Shown here in pieces: positions 1 to 11,674 of a DNA stretch of 64,000 nucleotides (position 1 is its first letter; each line of letters starts with the position of its first letter). Source of the DNA: Warburgia ugandensis. Its lineage: Eukaryota; Streptophyta; Magnoliopsida; Canellales; Canellaceae. The position numbers and the translations under genes were made by a program. The stretch is from the NCBI GenBank assembly GCA_035236585.1, contig CP141137.1:51048057-51112056 (forward strand). Direction: 5' to 3'. Below the pieces are notes generated by a model that had not been told where the DNA came from, did no database searches, and worked only from the letters and a program-made list of their open reading frames with translations.

Positions 1-3000
1 TAGTAATCCTCTTAACCATATTGCCTAACAAATACAAAATGTAGCACCCACATACTCTGCTTCACAAGTAGTAAGGGTGACTATTGGTTGCTTCTTTGAC
101 ATCCAAGTAAAAACGGTATCTCCCATGAAGAACATGAACCCGGCTGTACTTTTCGATCATCTAAGTCTTCAGCCCAATCGCTATCATTGTATTCAACAAG
201 CCTATAATCATTAGTACGAGAGTAAAACAAACCAAAGTTGATTGTACCTTTAATATCTCGAAGAACCCTTTTTGCTGTATTGAGATGAGCAGTTGTTGGT
301 GCTTCCATATAGCGACTGATTAATCCTACAATATATAGAATATCGGGCCTCGTGCAAGTTAAGTAGCGTAAGCTTCCAACCAAGCTCTTGAAATTTGTTG
401 CATCTACTATTTCTCCTTCATCTTTCTTAGACAGTTTGATTCCACACTCCACCGGCATGCTAATGGGCTTGCAATAATCCATTTGGAACTTCTTGTTGCT
501 CCTTTGCATAACCTTCTTAAGTGATGAAGATGCCGTCTTCCTTTTGCTTTACTTCAATTCCACGATAATATGACATGAGCCCAATACCAGTCATCTTGAA
601 CTATTTCATCATTGCTTTCTTGAATTCTTCAAACATCCTTGAACTGCTTCCAATGAAGATTAAGTCATCCACGTACAAGCATACAATCAAAATGTCTCCA
701 TCTTTGATCTTAACATATAATGCATGCTCATGAGGGCATCCTGTGAAATCATTTTCTTAAAATTATTTATCTATTCAACTATTCCATGCCCTTGGTGCTT
801 TTTTAAAACCATAAGGGGCCTTTTTTAACTTGAGGACTTTGTGTTCATGTCCCTTTACTTCGTAACCTAATAGTTGTTCGATGTAAACTTCTTTTTCAAG
901 AAGTACATTTAGGAAGGTAGATTTTACGTCCATTTGATGAACCTTCCATCTAATTTGAGCAGCTAAAGAAATAATCAATCTAATAGTTTCTAAGCGAACA
1001 ACAAGAGAATACCTCGTTATAGTCGATCCCAGCTCTTTGGTTGTAGCTCTTCATAACCAATCTTGCCTTGTATCTTTCAATTTCTCCTTAGCATTCTTCT
1101 TTGCCTTGTATATCCACATTATGCCTATCACCTTGTGCCCTTTTGGTAGTGAAGCCAGCTACCATGTAGTATTCTTCATGATTGCTTTGATCTCCTCATC
1201 CATGGCATCTCTCCACCTTTTACTTTGTATAGCTTCTTAAAAACTCAATGGTTCATAATCAGCAAAGAGGCACAATAGAGTGAGATCTTCTTACCTTTCT
1301 GTGACCTCATAGAGCTCTTGTAGGCTTCTTGTATGTGGTATCCATGGACTTAAACTTTCACTTGATGATGATGAGTCTCCATAGTTACTTGAACTTTCAC
1401 TTGCAGTTGGTGATGTAATGTTCTCTTGTTGATTTTCTTTTATTTGCTCGTCTTCATTTTCAGGGAAGAAGTTGTGACTTTCTTCATGAATATTCCAATC
1501 CCACGAGCTTTCTTCATCAAATTCTACATCTTGGCTGATAATAGTCTTCCTGTTTCTTGGATTGTATAATTTATAGCCCTTTGAATTGGAATCATAGCCA
1601 ATGAAGACAAACTTTTCACTTTTATCATCAAGCTTGGTTTTTCTTTCGTCTAGCACATGTGTATAGGCTATGCTTCTTAATACCTTCAGATGAGATATCT
1701 CAGGCTTTCTTCCACTCCATGCTTCTTGTGGTGTCTTTCCTCGTACACTTCTTGTTGGCTAGTGATTAGACAAGTAAACTGCGCATGCTACACTTCTTGT
1801 TGGCGAGCGATTAGATAAGTAGATTGCACATGCTACACTTCTTGTTAGCGAGCGATTAGACAAGTAGACTGCGCATGCTACACTTCTTGTTGGCTAGCGA
1901 TTAGACAAGTAGACTGCACATGCTACTGTTTCTGCCCAAAATTCCTTTGGCATTTTCTTACTTTTTAGCATGCTTCGAGCCATGTCGAGAATGGTTCTAT
2001 TCTTCCTTTCAACGACCCCATTTTGCTGAGGAGATCTTGAAACTATTAATGGTCGATGAATTCCATTCTCCTTGTAAAATTCTTGAAATTCTTTTGAAGT
2101 AAATTCTCCTCCTCGATTATATCTCAAGGCCTTGATCATGCATCCACTTTCTTTCTCCACTGCAGCATTGAACTTCTTGAAAGTTCCAAATACTTTTGAT
2201 TTTTCCTTCAAGAAGTAGACCCATGTCTTTCTAGAAAAATCATCAATAAAGAGAGCAAAGTAATTACTCTTACCTAAAGAGCTTGGTTTGATTGGACCAC
2301 ACACATCCGTATGTACAAGCTCGAGCATCTGCTGGGCTCTTGAATGTGACTTCTTGGGGAAGCTCTTTCTAAACTGCTTCCCAAGTAAGCATCCATTACA
2401 GAATTGATTGGGATGATTGATAGAAGGTAATCCTCTAACCATCTCTTTTTTGGACAGCAGTTCAAGTCCTCCAAAGTTAAGGTGCCCAAATCTTAAATCC
2501 CAAAGCCAAGATGGATCTTGGAAACATGCCTTAAGATACTTGGCAACATCATTTTGAATGTTCAACAAGAACATCTTTTTTCTTAACATAGGTATTTTGG
2601 CAATCAAATCTTTTATAGAAAGACTATAATCTTTCATGAGAATGTTATAGCCTTTCTCTAAAAGTTGTCCAAGGCTCAAGATATTATTTTTCATGTTGAG
2701 CACGTAATAAACATTTGAAATAAATTGATGTCCTCTATTCTTTAAGCGGATTAGGATGTTACCTTTGCCTTTTACTGCTATTTTGGATTCATCGCCAAAG
2801 GAAACATTACCACTCACCATCTCATCAAGGTCCACGAATATGCTCCATTTCCCGCACATGTGGTTACTTATGCCGGTATCAAGGTACCATGTATTTTTTT
2901 GACTTCCTTCATTATTCTTGTATGCCAATAGGAGGGTGACTTCTTCTTGACTCTTCTCTTCCATGAAATTGACATTTTCTTCAACTTTGTTTTTAGGAGC

Positions 3001-3862
3001 TTTGCATTCTGTGGTATAGTGTCCAAATTTTTCACAATTATAACACTTAACTTGAAATTTGTCATACCTTGTTCTTGAATAGCCTCTTCCACGACCTCTT
3101 CTCAAGCTTTCTCTTCTCTCTTCATTACTATTGTTGAAGCCTCCTCTTCCACGTCCATGACTTCTTCCTTGGCCACAACCTCTTCCATTTCTAAAATTCT
3201 CTGACTTTGAGTTGAGTTGCATATTGAGAAGTTGCTCCTCGATTCTTCTTGCTTTTATGTTTTTCTTCATAGGCTTGTAATGAGCCTATGAGTTGCTCTA
3301 TAGTCATTTCTTTTAAATTCTTTGTTTCTTCATATGTTACAACAATATGGATGAACTTTGGATCTAAGGAGCGTAATATCTTCTCTATGATCTTCACATC
3401 ATCTAACCTCTCACCATTTCTTTTTAATTGATTAGAAATGGTTAAAACTCTAGAAAAGTAATCAGAAATAGTCTCGCCTTTCTTCATTTGCAAAGATTCA
3501 AATTCTCATCTTAATGTTTGAAGATGTACCTTTTTTACTTGCTCGGCTCCTTTATAATATATTTTGAGTTTCTCCCATGCTTCCTTTGCCGATGTTGCAC
3601 TTGAAATCTTCTTGAACCCATCTTCGTTAAGAGCTTGATAAATGAGGTAGAGAGCCTTCTTGTCTCTCTTTCTTGAATCATTTAAACTATCCCTTCGGGT
3701 TTGGGATATAGTAGCATCATCTTCAGGTTCATTGTAGCCTTTTACTACAATGTCCCACACATCTTGTGCTCCAAAGAGAGCCTTCATCTTGATGCTCTAA
3801 TTATCATAGTTGCTCTTGTTGAGTATAGGAACTTGGAAGGGAACCATGCTACCACTAGCCAT
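1..3862 (-). pseudogene. copia gag-pol, broken
   Basis: The likely start is the ATG at 3860-3862, shortly downstream of the primer site; a few codons later a tryptophan codon has become a TAG stop near 3798. Gag follows (3787-3191, frameshifted). The 1894-3270 segment holds a CCHC zinc knuckle (CYNCEKFGHYTTEC), the protease site (WYLDTGISNHMCG, intact), the integrase GAG-pre region (HLNFGGLELL, CNGCLLGKQ) and the integrase core. The first catalytic Asp (HTDVCGP) and the Glu (NGVVERKN) are present, but the second Asp is Asn (RYNRGGEF). The RT YVDD box is intact near 661-675. RNase H ends at the window edge with the AEYVGA motif near 20-60. Stops occur throughout, so this is a dead copy. Confidence 0.9.
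1744..1923 (-). repeat. Four tandem copies of a 45-bp unit inside integrase
   Basis: Copies begin at 1744, 1789, 1834 and 1879, each exactly 45 bp (15 codons) with a few substitutions. On the minus strand the unit encodes the C-terminal integrase segment A-C-A-V-Y-L-S-N-R-S-P-T-R-S-V, which related copia elements carry once. The expansion is in frame, although later substitutions have created a stop in at least one copy. Confidence 0.95.
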
Positions 3863-3882
3863 AACTTTTGAAGAATCTTGAA

Positions 3883-3894
3883 GCTCTGATACCA
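3883..3894 (-). other. Primer-binding site (initiator tRNA-Met)
   Basis: The minus strand reads TGGTATCAGAGC, the standard plant copia complement to the 3' end of initiator methionine tRNA, three bases from the LTR end at 3898. Confidence 0.9.
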
Positions 3895-3897
3895 CTT

Positions 3898-4322
3898 TGT
3901 TGGAAGAGGATGGAATTTTACAAAGGTATGAGGAAGGCTTTGGAGGCTAGAAAAGGATTTACAAATATAGAAGGGACTTGGAGGATTGAAAGGAAGAGAG
4001 AACTTGTATTGATTTTCAAAATTGCTTGATACAACTTGTGAGTAACCACCCCTATTTATACTAATAGCACTCATTAACCAATGGTTAGGATTGTGCCAAC
4101 ACACCTTTAATCTTGTGGCTATAATTTGTTTTCTAGATGTCTTTACAAAAGTATCTAGCTCTATTATCAAGGTATGTAGATATTTCTAATTGATTTTTGT
4201 AGCAACACTTTCTAGAAAGTGAGCTTTCTAGAATATGGGCTAGAAGAAGGGCTTTTAATGTGATCCTTCTAGAATATGGGCCCTTATTAAATTGGGCCCA
4301 AATTAACTTTACATTTTCAACA
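3898..4322 (-). repeat. 5' LTR of the copia element at 1-4322
   Basis: 425 bp bounded by short inverted termini: on the minus strand it begins TGTTGAAAAT at 4322 and ends CTTCCAACA at 3898. It lies directly next to the primer-binding site. The partner LTR is outside the window, so age cannot be estimated. Confidence 0.85.
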
Positions 4323-4873
4323 GTTCAATCATATTTAAAGCCCAAGGACAGGAAGCATGATGAATAGGTGGAATCACAATTCATTGGGTTGCTTTATAAG
4401 TGAGTCCTGCTAGAAATGATCTGGGATGTAAACGGGGACATCCGTATAACCAGCAAGAACCAACTTAAATGCATCACAAGACGGTCCTGGCAGGCTTTAT
4501 AATTTAAATTGACAGTTAGAAAGAAGAAGGAACACTTGGCCCAACTAATGAGTTTAGCCCACCGTAGAATGCCTTTAAAAGGCTAGAAGAAAGAAGAGGC
4601 AGCAAACAACTGGTCTCCACAGTCATGATCTAAGCATATAAGGGGCCCTTCCAGTAACATTGCTGTAGAAGATCTTAGCTCTGCTCAGTATTCCTTGTTA
4701 ATTTGATTAATCCTATATCATATCAATAGAAAAGGTTTTCATCAATCAGAAGCTGGGGCTATTGTGTAAAGGTGGTTGTGGTTCTTCGGGTTACAATGAT
4801 GATTAATAGAAGAGGCAAAACTGAGACAAAGACCCGAAAGTGAAGCCAGAAAGAAAGGTGATCAGGGAGACAA
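4323..4873. other. No gene found; possible LTR-like segment
   Basis: No coding pattern seen. The stretch around 4620-4760 has the flavour of an LTR transcription region (a TATA-like gcatataagg and a late AATAGAAAAG), but I see no paired copy or terminal motif in the window, so this is only a guess. Confidence 0.25.
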
Positions 4874-5206
4874 CTCCTTGGTCTTGGTGTCCGGAAAATG
4901 GGAGGATGATCATTAATTTAGGGTTTTAAAACATAATTGTTTCATAATGAAACTAGAAAGTAACTAAGAGCCGCATCTTTTCATGAATAGCGTTCAGATG
5001 TGACATAGACAATCCTTTATAGGATGAACACGTAACTGCTCCTTGGTCTCTGTGTCCGGAAAATGGGAGGATGATCATTAATTTAGGGTTTTAAAACATA
5101 ATTGTTTCATTTTAATGAAACTAGAAAGTAACTAAGAGCCGCATCTGTTTATGAATAGTGTTCAGATGTGACATAGACAATCCTTCATAGGATGAACACG
5201 TAACTG
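4874..5206. repeat. Tandem duplication, about 165 bp x 2
   Basis: Copy 1 is 4874-5038 and copy 2 is 5039-5206. They are nearly identical; copy 2 has three extra bases in a TTTCATTTTAATGAAAC segment and a handful of substitutions. The unit has stops in all the frames I read, so it does not look coding. Direct abutment with so little divergence implies a fairly recent local duplication. Confidence 0.93.
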
Positions 5207-5589
5207 ACCCACCAAAAGAGAAAAAGATACAAGGAATAAGCGTTGCAATCTCAATCTGAAAGTATAAGATAATAGTGCATAATTATTGGCATCAATTCTT
5301 AAGAAAAAGCATGATTACTTTCGTAAGTTGTTCATCAAAGTTGCCCAGGAGACACAGCACAAAGATCTCAATTCCAGCAAGTTAAGCAGCTTCATCCACC
5401 AACTCCTATAGACAAGGTGGCAGACGCAATACCAAATTATGGTGCTATCAATATTTCGAGAAATTAAAGAAACGTTAATGTAAATATTTTGAAGGACTTG
5501 GGCAAAGGTCACTGCACTTCACAAGGAGGAGCCTCCATCCTGGTGGGTAATCAGGGTCCGAGGCTACTCGGGGGGCTCGTCTTCAACAT

Positions 5590-6811
5590 TCTAATATGTA
5601 TGTGTGAGGACCTTGCCACTGAAAACTCTCTTTTTGCATGGGAAAGCGTCCTACGGGGCTTCTGCTTCCTTTTACCTTAATTCTCGATATATGCAAGCGA
5701 GAATGATTATGGTCTCTGCGAGCACTGTACTCGGTCAGATAAACCAGCCTATTCATTCTCTGACCCTCTTTCTGGTGGGTTATAATCGAAAAATATATAT
5801 TTCCAGCGTAATCTGTAACTTCTGAAGATTTAATTATGTGGCGTTTGGACTTTCGATTCTAAGCCTTTCATCTTCAATACAATGGCGAAGTGCAGGTTCC
5901 AACTTCAGGAAATATAAGTGGCCTTAAAATGGGCCTGTAAAGTAAAATCTCTTAGTCCGATTTATGCTTCTTGGCTTTGGGTCCTAGTCATTTAGCTTTT
6001 GAGACTGCAAGCGGGCAAAGCAAGGACCGAAAATGCATTCCTCTGAAATGCTCTTGATTGTGCTTTTAAATGGAGTCCTAAGATGGATATACATAATTTT
6101 CAAAGGAAAGTGTGAGCAGCTGAATACGCTAATAAGATTTACTTATTTGATTATCCAAACCATTTATCTAGTAGGCCCTACTATTGATGAGCCATGCAGC
6201 AGTCCCCATCCATAAGAAATCAAGCATGAAACGCTTAGAATTGTTAAAGGAGAGATAATTCTCGGTTTTACAGCCCATCTATAGTAGCGGCCAGTTAATC
6301 ATGGCTATCAAATGGGATCCAATTGTACTTCAGCTGCTGCCGTTGATAAACTATGTGCATCATAACATGAGGGTTTCTCAAACTTACATGGCTCCTATGG
6401 ACTAAGCCGCTATCAATTAGACTTGGATAATAACTAATTACAAAGACAAGAAGGGATTAAGAACCAATATAATTTCTAGGACTTCCGCCATTGAAATGCA
6501 TATGTCATGGTTTCATTAGCGGCCGAGAGATTCCCTTAACATATTTGCTGGGTCACTACTTTAGAGGAAGCTCCATGGAGATTTTGGGATATTATGATGA
6601 AGCTAAGATCATTTTAGACAATCATTAGGGTCTTTCCAACAAGTAAAGAGATCAGCTAATTCAACAGCTGAGGCACTTGCTAGAAGCGGAGTTTCTTGAG
6701 CTACTCTAGTTTCGGATGCTATTTTTATTTGATTTCTATTTTCAGACTTTCTCGGTCTCATTCTTTTGTGCTTCTTTATTTTCTAATAAATTGTTACCAT
6801 TCAAAAAAATG
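5590..6811 (+). mobile_element. Decayed 3' end of an L1-like LINE
   Basis: The best evidence is at about 6565-6699, which reads in two frames as the C-terminal RNase H-like part of plant L1 elements: EAPWRFWDIMMKLRSF, then after a one-base shift KRSANSTAEALARSGVS and a stop. Upstream, about 5610-5760 resembles the LINE zinc-binding region, with a SLFAWES-like segment followed by a CEHC pair. A poly(A) signal (AATAAA near 6787) and a short A run ending at 6811 fit a LINE 3' end. The part between is too degraded to read. The RNase H match is fairly secure; the extent to 5590 is inferred. Confidence 0.55.
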
Positions 6812-8108
6812 CTTTCCAGCAAATCAGTGGCATTTTCTTCACTATCAAACTGAATTGGAATATGTCTCAGAGCATCAAGAGACAAACTTGACCCATAACG
6901 AAGAGGATAAGACATCAATTTGTTTTCCTTTTTCGTCAGCAGTCCAAGGTATCATGTCCTAGTTCTTATGTATTCTGTTAGTTACATTTGTTGGTTTTAA
7001 GTACTTGTCTAGAGGTTGGGTGAACTCCCCTCGGCGTGGGTGAATAGACCACTTGCTGGTTGGGTGACTTTCAACCAGATTTGTTGGTCCGACTTTGCAT
7101 TAAACCTTAATGAGCTCACTAGGTCATTTGGAAATCCTTACCCATAACTAATTTTCGTTCGTAGAAATGAAATCAAGCAATGTGGCATGGCCAGCTTGGC
7201 CTTTCGTCAACATCTCTTCATTTGCTCTCTCAACATATTCCGAATCACAATCTCCAACCAACAACGACCAAGTTCGAGTGCTATGGGTCAATACAAGGAA
7301 AAATGAAGAAGGGTAAAACTCCCAATCATTTCCATGAAATTTTATCTTCTCCTTCCAATGAGTTATTACATGATGGAAGTGCATAAATTTCCATTGGAAA
7401 AAAATGGGCAGGGAGAAGTGTGAATAGCTATCCAATGACTTTCTCTGTTTGGCCACGTTAGAGATGAGTCATACCCCAAAATCTGAACTCATGATCACCA
7501 CCCTCTGCAGGCTGGTAGATGGATGGTTAGAATAATAGAATGAATGGTCCATGTTCATCACAAATAAATCCACAAGTCAGAGACTTAGAATGTCAAAGAA
7601 GGGAGATTCTTTATGCAACAGCTGATCCTAAGATTGACCAAATAAATCAATGGCCTGAACCATTGTACAAATAGGCCCACTGGAGTTCACGATAACCTTT
7701 AGTTTAGTTTATACAAATTTGGCTCTACAGGCCTTCTCAATTGCTTGAGTTTGCATGCACATTTTCTTCTCTTACCTACCGTACGTTGCACAATCCATTT
7801 TAGTTTTCTTTTCAAGTTCTTTAGCCTTCACAACTTATTACGTGTAGATGGTTCCTCTGTTTACTTGTTGTAAGACCCCTTGTGTTCTTCCAATAGAACA
7901 AAAAAAGGGAAAACACTGAGGTATCTTTTTGCAGAATCATGCAGTTTTAAAGATTCCTGTAGAGTAAGAAAAACATGAAACGGGGAGGAGAGAGCAGTAA
8001 AAGTCCCTTGATCACCAACAAACACCTACAGCCTACAGCGATACACAGAACAGAGTTTTCCTAGAGTACCATTCCAAAATGTAAAGCAAAAGAAGACCTT
8101 CACCTAGC
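6812..8108. other. No gene identified
   Basis: A 102-codon open stretch on the minus strand (7148-7456, ending DFISTNEN) has reasonable amino-acid composition, but I do not recognise it and it has no partner exons. Nothing else supportable here. Confidence 0.3.
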
Positions 8109-10002
8109 TTAATTCTTCCTTCTGAGGAGTAATCTTCTGAACCAATAAGCTGACATCTTCAGATACCTCGTGGTTTTCAAAGTTGACATAAACAATGCCA
8201 AACCTGCAAGTGTACCCTCATAGCCATTCAAAATTGTCAAGAAGTGACCAAGTTAAGTACCCGCTCACTTTGGCACCATCATCAATAGCTTTCTTATGTT
8301 GAAGCAAATAGCTCCTGAAAGTTTCATGCAATCCCACTAGAAGGGTGACATCACCAGGGTTATCCATCCCTGCTACCAAATGTATGGAAGATCAAAATTC
8401 AGAGTCATACATTTGATATTAGTATGATAAATGGATGAACTCTATGTAGTAACTACCTCCTCTCAGAAAGAACTGTGACATAGTATTCACACAGACACAC
8501 ATGCATATATTGATCAAGACACAAGAAATGAATCATATCAAACTCATTTTTTTTGGGTTCTGTTGTTGTTTTAGGAACGTGATAGATGTCTCTTCTGTTT
8601 GCTTTCGGAAAACGGATGGGGAACAGAAAATGTCAATGGACAAAAGGTGTACTAGGATGACTTAGATTAGCCAAATCAGAGGAGTCTGAAAAACCAGCCC
8701 AACTGCTTGAGCTATCTAAGATGACTTTGTATTCTTCCAACTATAATAACTCAGCCTATTTTATTGGTTGTTCGGCTAAGAAGAGAAGGATTCAATAGTT
8801 TTAATGGTTTGTAAGATAGGCTAGTCAGCATCCAGAAACTTTAATGGTGCTTTATCATTTCTTAGTATCTGGTCTATTTCAACGAGTTAAAGCTTACTTC
8901 CATTCAAAATAATGATTCCCTTTCTCATAGCCTAACTCTATCAATCAAGCTACACATAAAACGCTCAAACTCTAACTGATGATCATTCAAATTCCAGTTT
9001 TTCTACTCAGCAATGGTTCTCAACATAGATGTTCTTCCCAGTATACTGATATAGGAGGTGTTTCATACAAGGAGGAAGAGATCACATTTTCATGGTACAC
9101 ACCATTTTCAGATAGGATAAAAGTTGGGGTTTTGTAGCACTCTTTTACGTAGGTCACAGCTTTGTACGTAGTCCATGGTACAATGTACAAAGTAAAGACA
9201 ACTTGAATGTGCCTGCACGATTAAGCATACACATCCGACATCGCAGTCCACTTGATCGCCTGTGACCTTCGGCTTTGGCCTATTTGGATTGTAACCTCTA
9301 TATTGATTAATACGACGAAAATCTAGAGAGCTTTGGATCATCTTCACTTCTTCTGGGCTTAACTCAGGCCCCCTCTTTGCAACAATGTTTTGCGTTGTTT
9401 TGGGATACTCACTATATGTGATTGGGTGAAGAAACCTGTCAATGAAAACCAGCAATAAATCTTTTTTGAATGGAAGAGAATCATGAAAACCCATAACGGA
9501 TTTAAGCTTTCCTAACTGATCATTATGAAAGGTACTCTTAGCTATCATTGTTACCATCCCAAATGAAAATCTCTTGCCCTTTGAGTTGCTAATTCATCAT
9601 CCTTCAACCGGGTAAGAGGTTCAAACCAAACAAAGGACAAGAGAATTCCTGTTCTCCCTTTCTGTTTAGACTGAAAGATACTTATCGGTTACTGCACGAT
9701 TAAGCAAATAATTGGATTGGATCAAACCCAGCAATCATGGATCATCTATTACTTGATACTTCTCACATCTCTGAACTACTGCTGCATGAGATAGATTCAG
9801 ATTATTAGCCACAATGTAAGGCTCTGTAGAAGAATCTCCCTCAGTACAGTCTCCTAATTCTTTGGAACATCTTCCCGGGGCATGAATCCCGTTATTATAA
9901 CCAAGAGCAGCCACTACTCGTGGCTTATTGAATGTCATCCAATTCTTCACTCTGTCGCTAAATGTCTTGAAACAAAAATCAACACAATCGGCAAAGTCCT
10001 TC
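8109..10002 (-). pseudogene. GH1 beta-glucosidase pseudogene (BGLU44-like)
   Basis: Five exon-like blocks of a plant family 1 glycoside hydrolase lie in order on the minus strand. 9753-10002 carries KNWMTF then [11 protein letters not shown] and APGRCSK. 9555-9670 carries GILLSFVWFEPLT and RARDFHLGW. 9103-9435 carries FLHPITYSEYPK, SLDF, then YIVPW and the nucleophile motif ILSENG. 8109-8369 carries [33 protein letters not shown] and the C-terminal KMSAYWF. Splice sites between blocks are mostly kept: the SENG donor at 9103 joins the acceptor at 8369 in phase. The gene is dead. The acid/base Glu of TFNEP is Lys, an in-frame TGA follows EWL, a one-base shift precedes the C-terminus, pieces are deleted near 9200 and 8320, and the N-terminal exons are missing. 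The TAA at 8109-8111 matches the family's end. Confidence 0.92.
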
Positions 10003-10790
10003 CTGTATGACAGAAACCAGTTATCAAAATGTTACCAACTTAAGAAAACACAAATTTCAAACTACCATAAATAGGGGATAAGCAGTAAGAGGAGGATGTA
10101 TCCTAGAGTGCAACTGACCCTATATTTATTACAATTTGGAACCATCTGTGAATGTCAATTGAATTGTTTAGAAGTTTTATGCAGTAAAAATACTACAATG
10201 CTGGCCCTTTGGTGGAGGATCAGTATCAAAATGTTACCAACATTTGAAGATCCAAATTCCAGAAACAACAGAATTGAGATCAGAACTTGGATGATGATGT
10301 ATTCTATATAGACAACGTTCCTAAATTGATTCAGGAAGATCGGAGTGATACAGATTTGCATAAGGAGTAATACCTGTGATTCCAAATACAATAAATCGAA
10401 ACACAAAATTGATAAAAGCTAATAACAACCCGGCCTGGTTAACAAAAGATTAATTTTGCTCTAGCAAAACAGAAATAATAATTTTTTATCTGCAATTCAC
10501 CTTTCTCAAGCAAATAATCAATCAGTTGGGAATCTGATTTAGGAGTGTGTGAGTAATTTTCTTCTTAATTCTTTGCTTGTATAAGCAAAAAAAAAAGAAG
10601 CTGTTTACATTTCTTGAATTTAGATATGCTCTAGAGAGAGAGAGAGAGAAATTTGCACTACACAGAGAAATCACGGGATGTGATGGAAAATGATTTATTT
10701 TCCTTTTATTTTATTTTTCAGATATCTTGTCTTTTCGTTTTTCTCAGAGGCAATTTCTTGTCTTCTCGTGTATCTGTGGCACAAAGATAA
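10003..10790. other. No gene; short GA repeat
   Basis: I searched for the missing N-terminal GH1 exons and found none. A (GA)n run lies at 10633-10649. The rest is AT-rich and unassigned. Confidence 0.5.
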
Positions 10791-11674
10791 AAGTTGACCC
10801 TTGCAATTCATTCTTGTCGGGTGTGCGTTATTGATCTACAAGGAAACATGGGCAGATGGTTCAGAGAGGATCTCAAGTTGATCTTTGATGCATGTTTCAT
10901 AGCTTTGGAACACATTGCTGAGATCATGAAATTACATGGAAACATAGGCAGATGGTTCAGAGAGGATCTCACGTTGATCTTTGATGCATGTTTCATAGCT
11001 TTGGAACACATTGCTGAGATCATGAAAAAGAGGGGTAGTTGGATGGAAAGAGCCGCTACAATGTCGTTGAACTCTCGACCAAGGGTGTCATATATAATGG
11101 CATTAAATTCTCCATCGCTCACTGGGTGGTTGGCAGCAGACTACTCCGTTGCTAGAGATCTAGCTTTGTGAAGATAAGTGATGACCAATGAATTGCCGCA
11201 CTTGAGTTGGTTATCTGTATTTGGACCACGCGCTTAACTGATCACCCCAAACGATTGTGCAAGGGCTTTCCATGTATATCGAGCTGATTTGCATGAGTAG
11301 AGATACAGGAGTACTTCCGACTATGAGTCAATAATCCAACTCTATAAGATTTGATCATTACTGCACCAAGCAATGTAATCAATGTTGGGAATAGCTTATG
11401 TGGCATATAGTTTAGTAATGGTTGCAGGAAATGGGATCAAACTGCATTTCCAGCGGCCAGAATGGTTGGACGGTGTCAGTTTTATGGATGCGTGATGAGT
11501 TGTGTTATAAAGTGGTCATAGTTGGTGCAATGTTAATGGTGGGAGACACAGGAGTTGTTGTTGGAGGAGGAATTAATGGAAGAACCAGTAGAGACCATGG
11601 TGAAAATCGATAAAGGATAGAAAATTGGGTGTGGAGTTTTAGACGAGGGAAGCTACGAAATAGCTCTGGTACCA
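10790..11674 (-). mobile_element. copia fragment: primer site plus gag
   Basis: On the minus strand a degenerate primer-binding site (complement gctctggtacca at 11663-11674) is followed by an ATG at 11596-11598 (MVSTGSSINSSSNNN), then a decayed copia gag. Recognisable pieces are IDYIAWCSNDQ with a TAG where Gln is expected, EVLLYLYSCKSARYTWKAL, YLHKARSLA, and NHPVSDGEFNAIIYDTLG. The gag region then runs into a 96-bp duplication and ends near 10790; no zinc knuckle or pol follows. The adjacent LTR should lie to the right of 11675, but its outer end could not be fixed. Stops and shifts show a non-functional relic. Confidence 0.8.
10842..11027 (-). repeat. 96-bp tandem duplication in copia gag
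   Basis: Copy 1 is 10842-10937 and copy 2 is 10938-11027 (slightly short). They differ at only a few bases. The length is 32 codons, but a TAA lies at the junction of the repeat in the gag frame. Confidence 0.93.

Larger units (their letters stand above)
1..4322 (-). mobile_element. Ty1/copia LTR retrotransposon, truncated by window edge
   Basis: A minus-strand copia element. Reading leftwards from 4322 there is a 5' LTR (3898-4322), a primer-binding site (3883-3894), gag, zinc knuckle, protease, integrase, reverse transcriptase and RNase H, in the copia order (integrase before RT). The RNase H region is still running at base 1, so the last part of pol and the 3' LTR lie outside the window. 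The reading frame is broken by several stops and frameshifts, so the element cannot encode its own proteins. The closest family I recognise is the TNT1-94/Tork-like group of plant Pol polyproteins; this assignment is from memory of the motifs, not from a search. No target duplication can be tested because the other end is missing. Confidence 0.93.

Noticed and set aside
7148-7456. A 102-codon minus-strand open frame as a gene
   Set aside because: No recognisable family, no flanking exons and no codon pattern distinguishing it from chance.
9212-9227. A 15-base block (ctgcacgattaagca) shared with 9692-9706
   Set aside because: It sits at intron acceptors of the GH1 relic and is too short to claim gene conversion or duplication.
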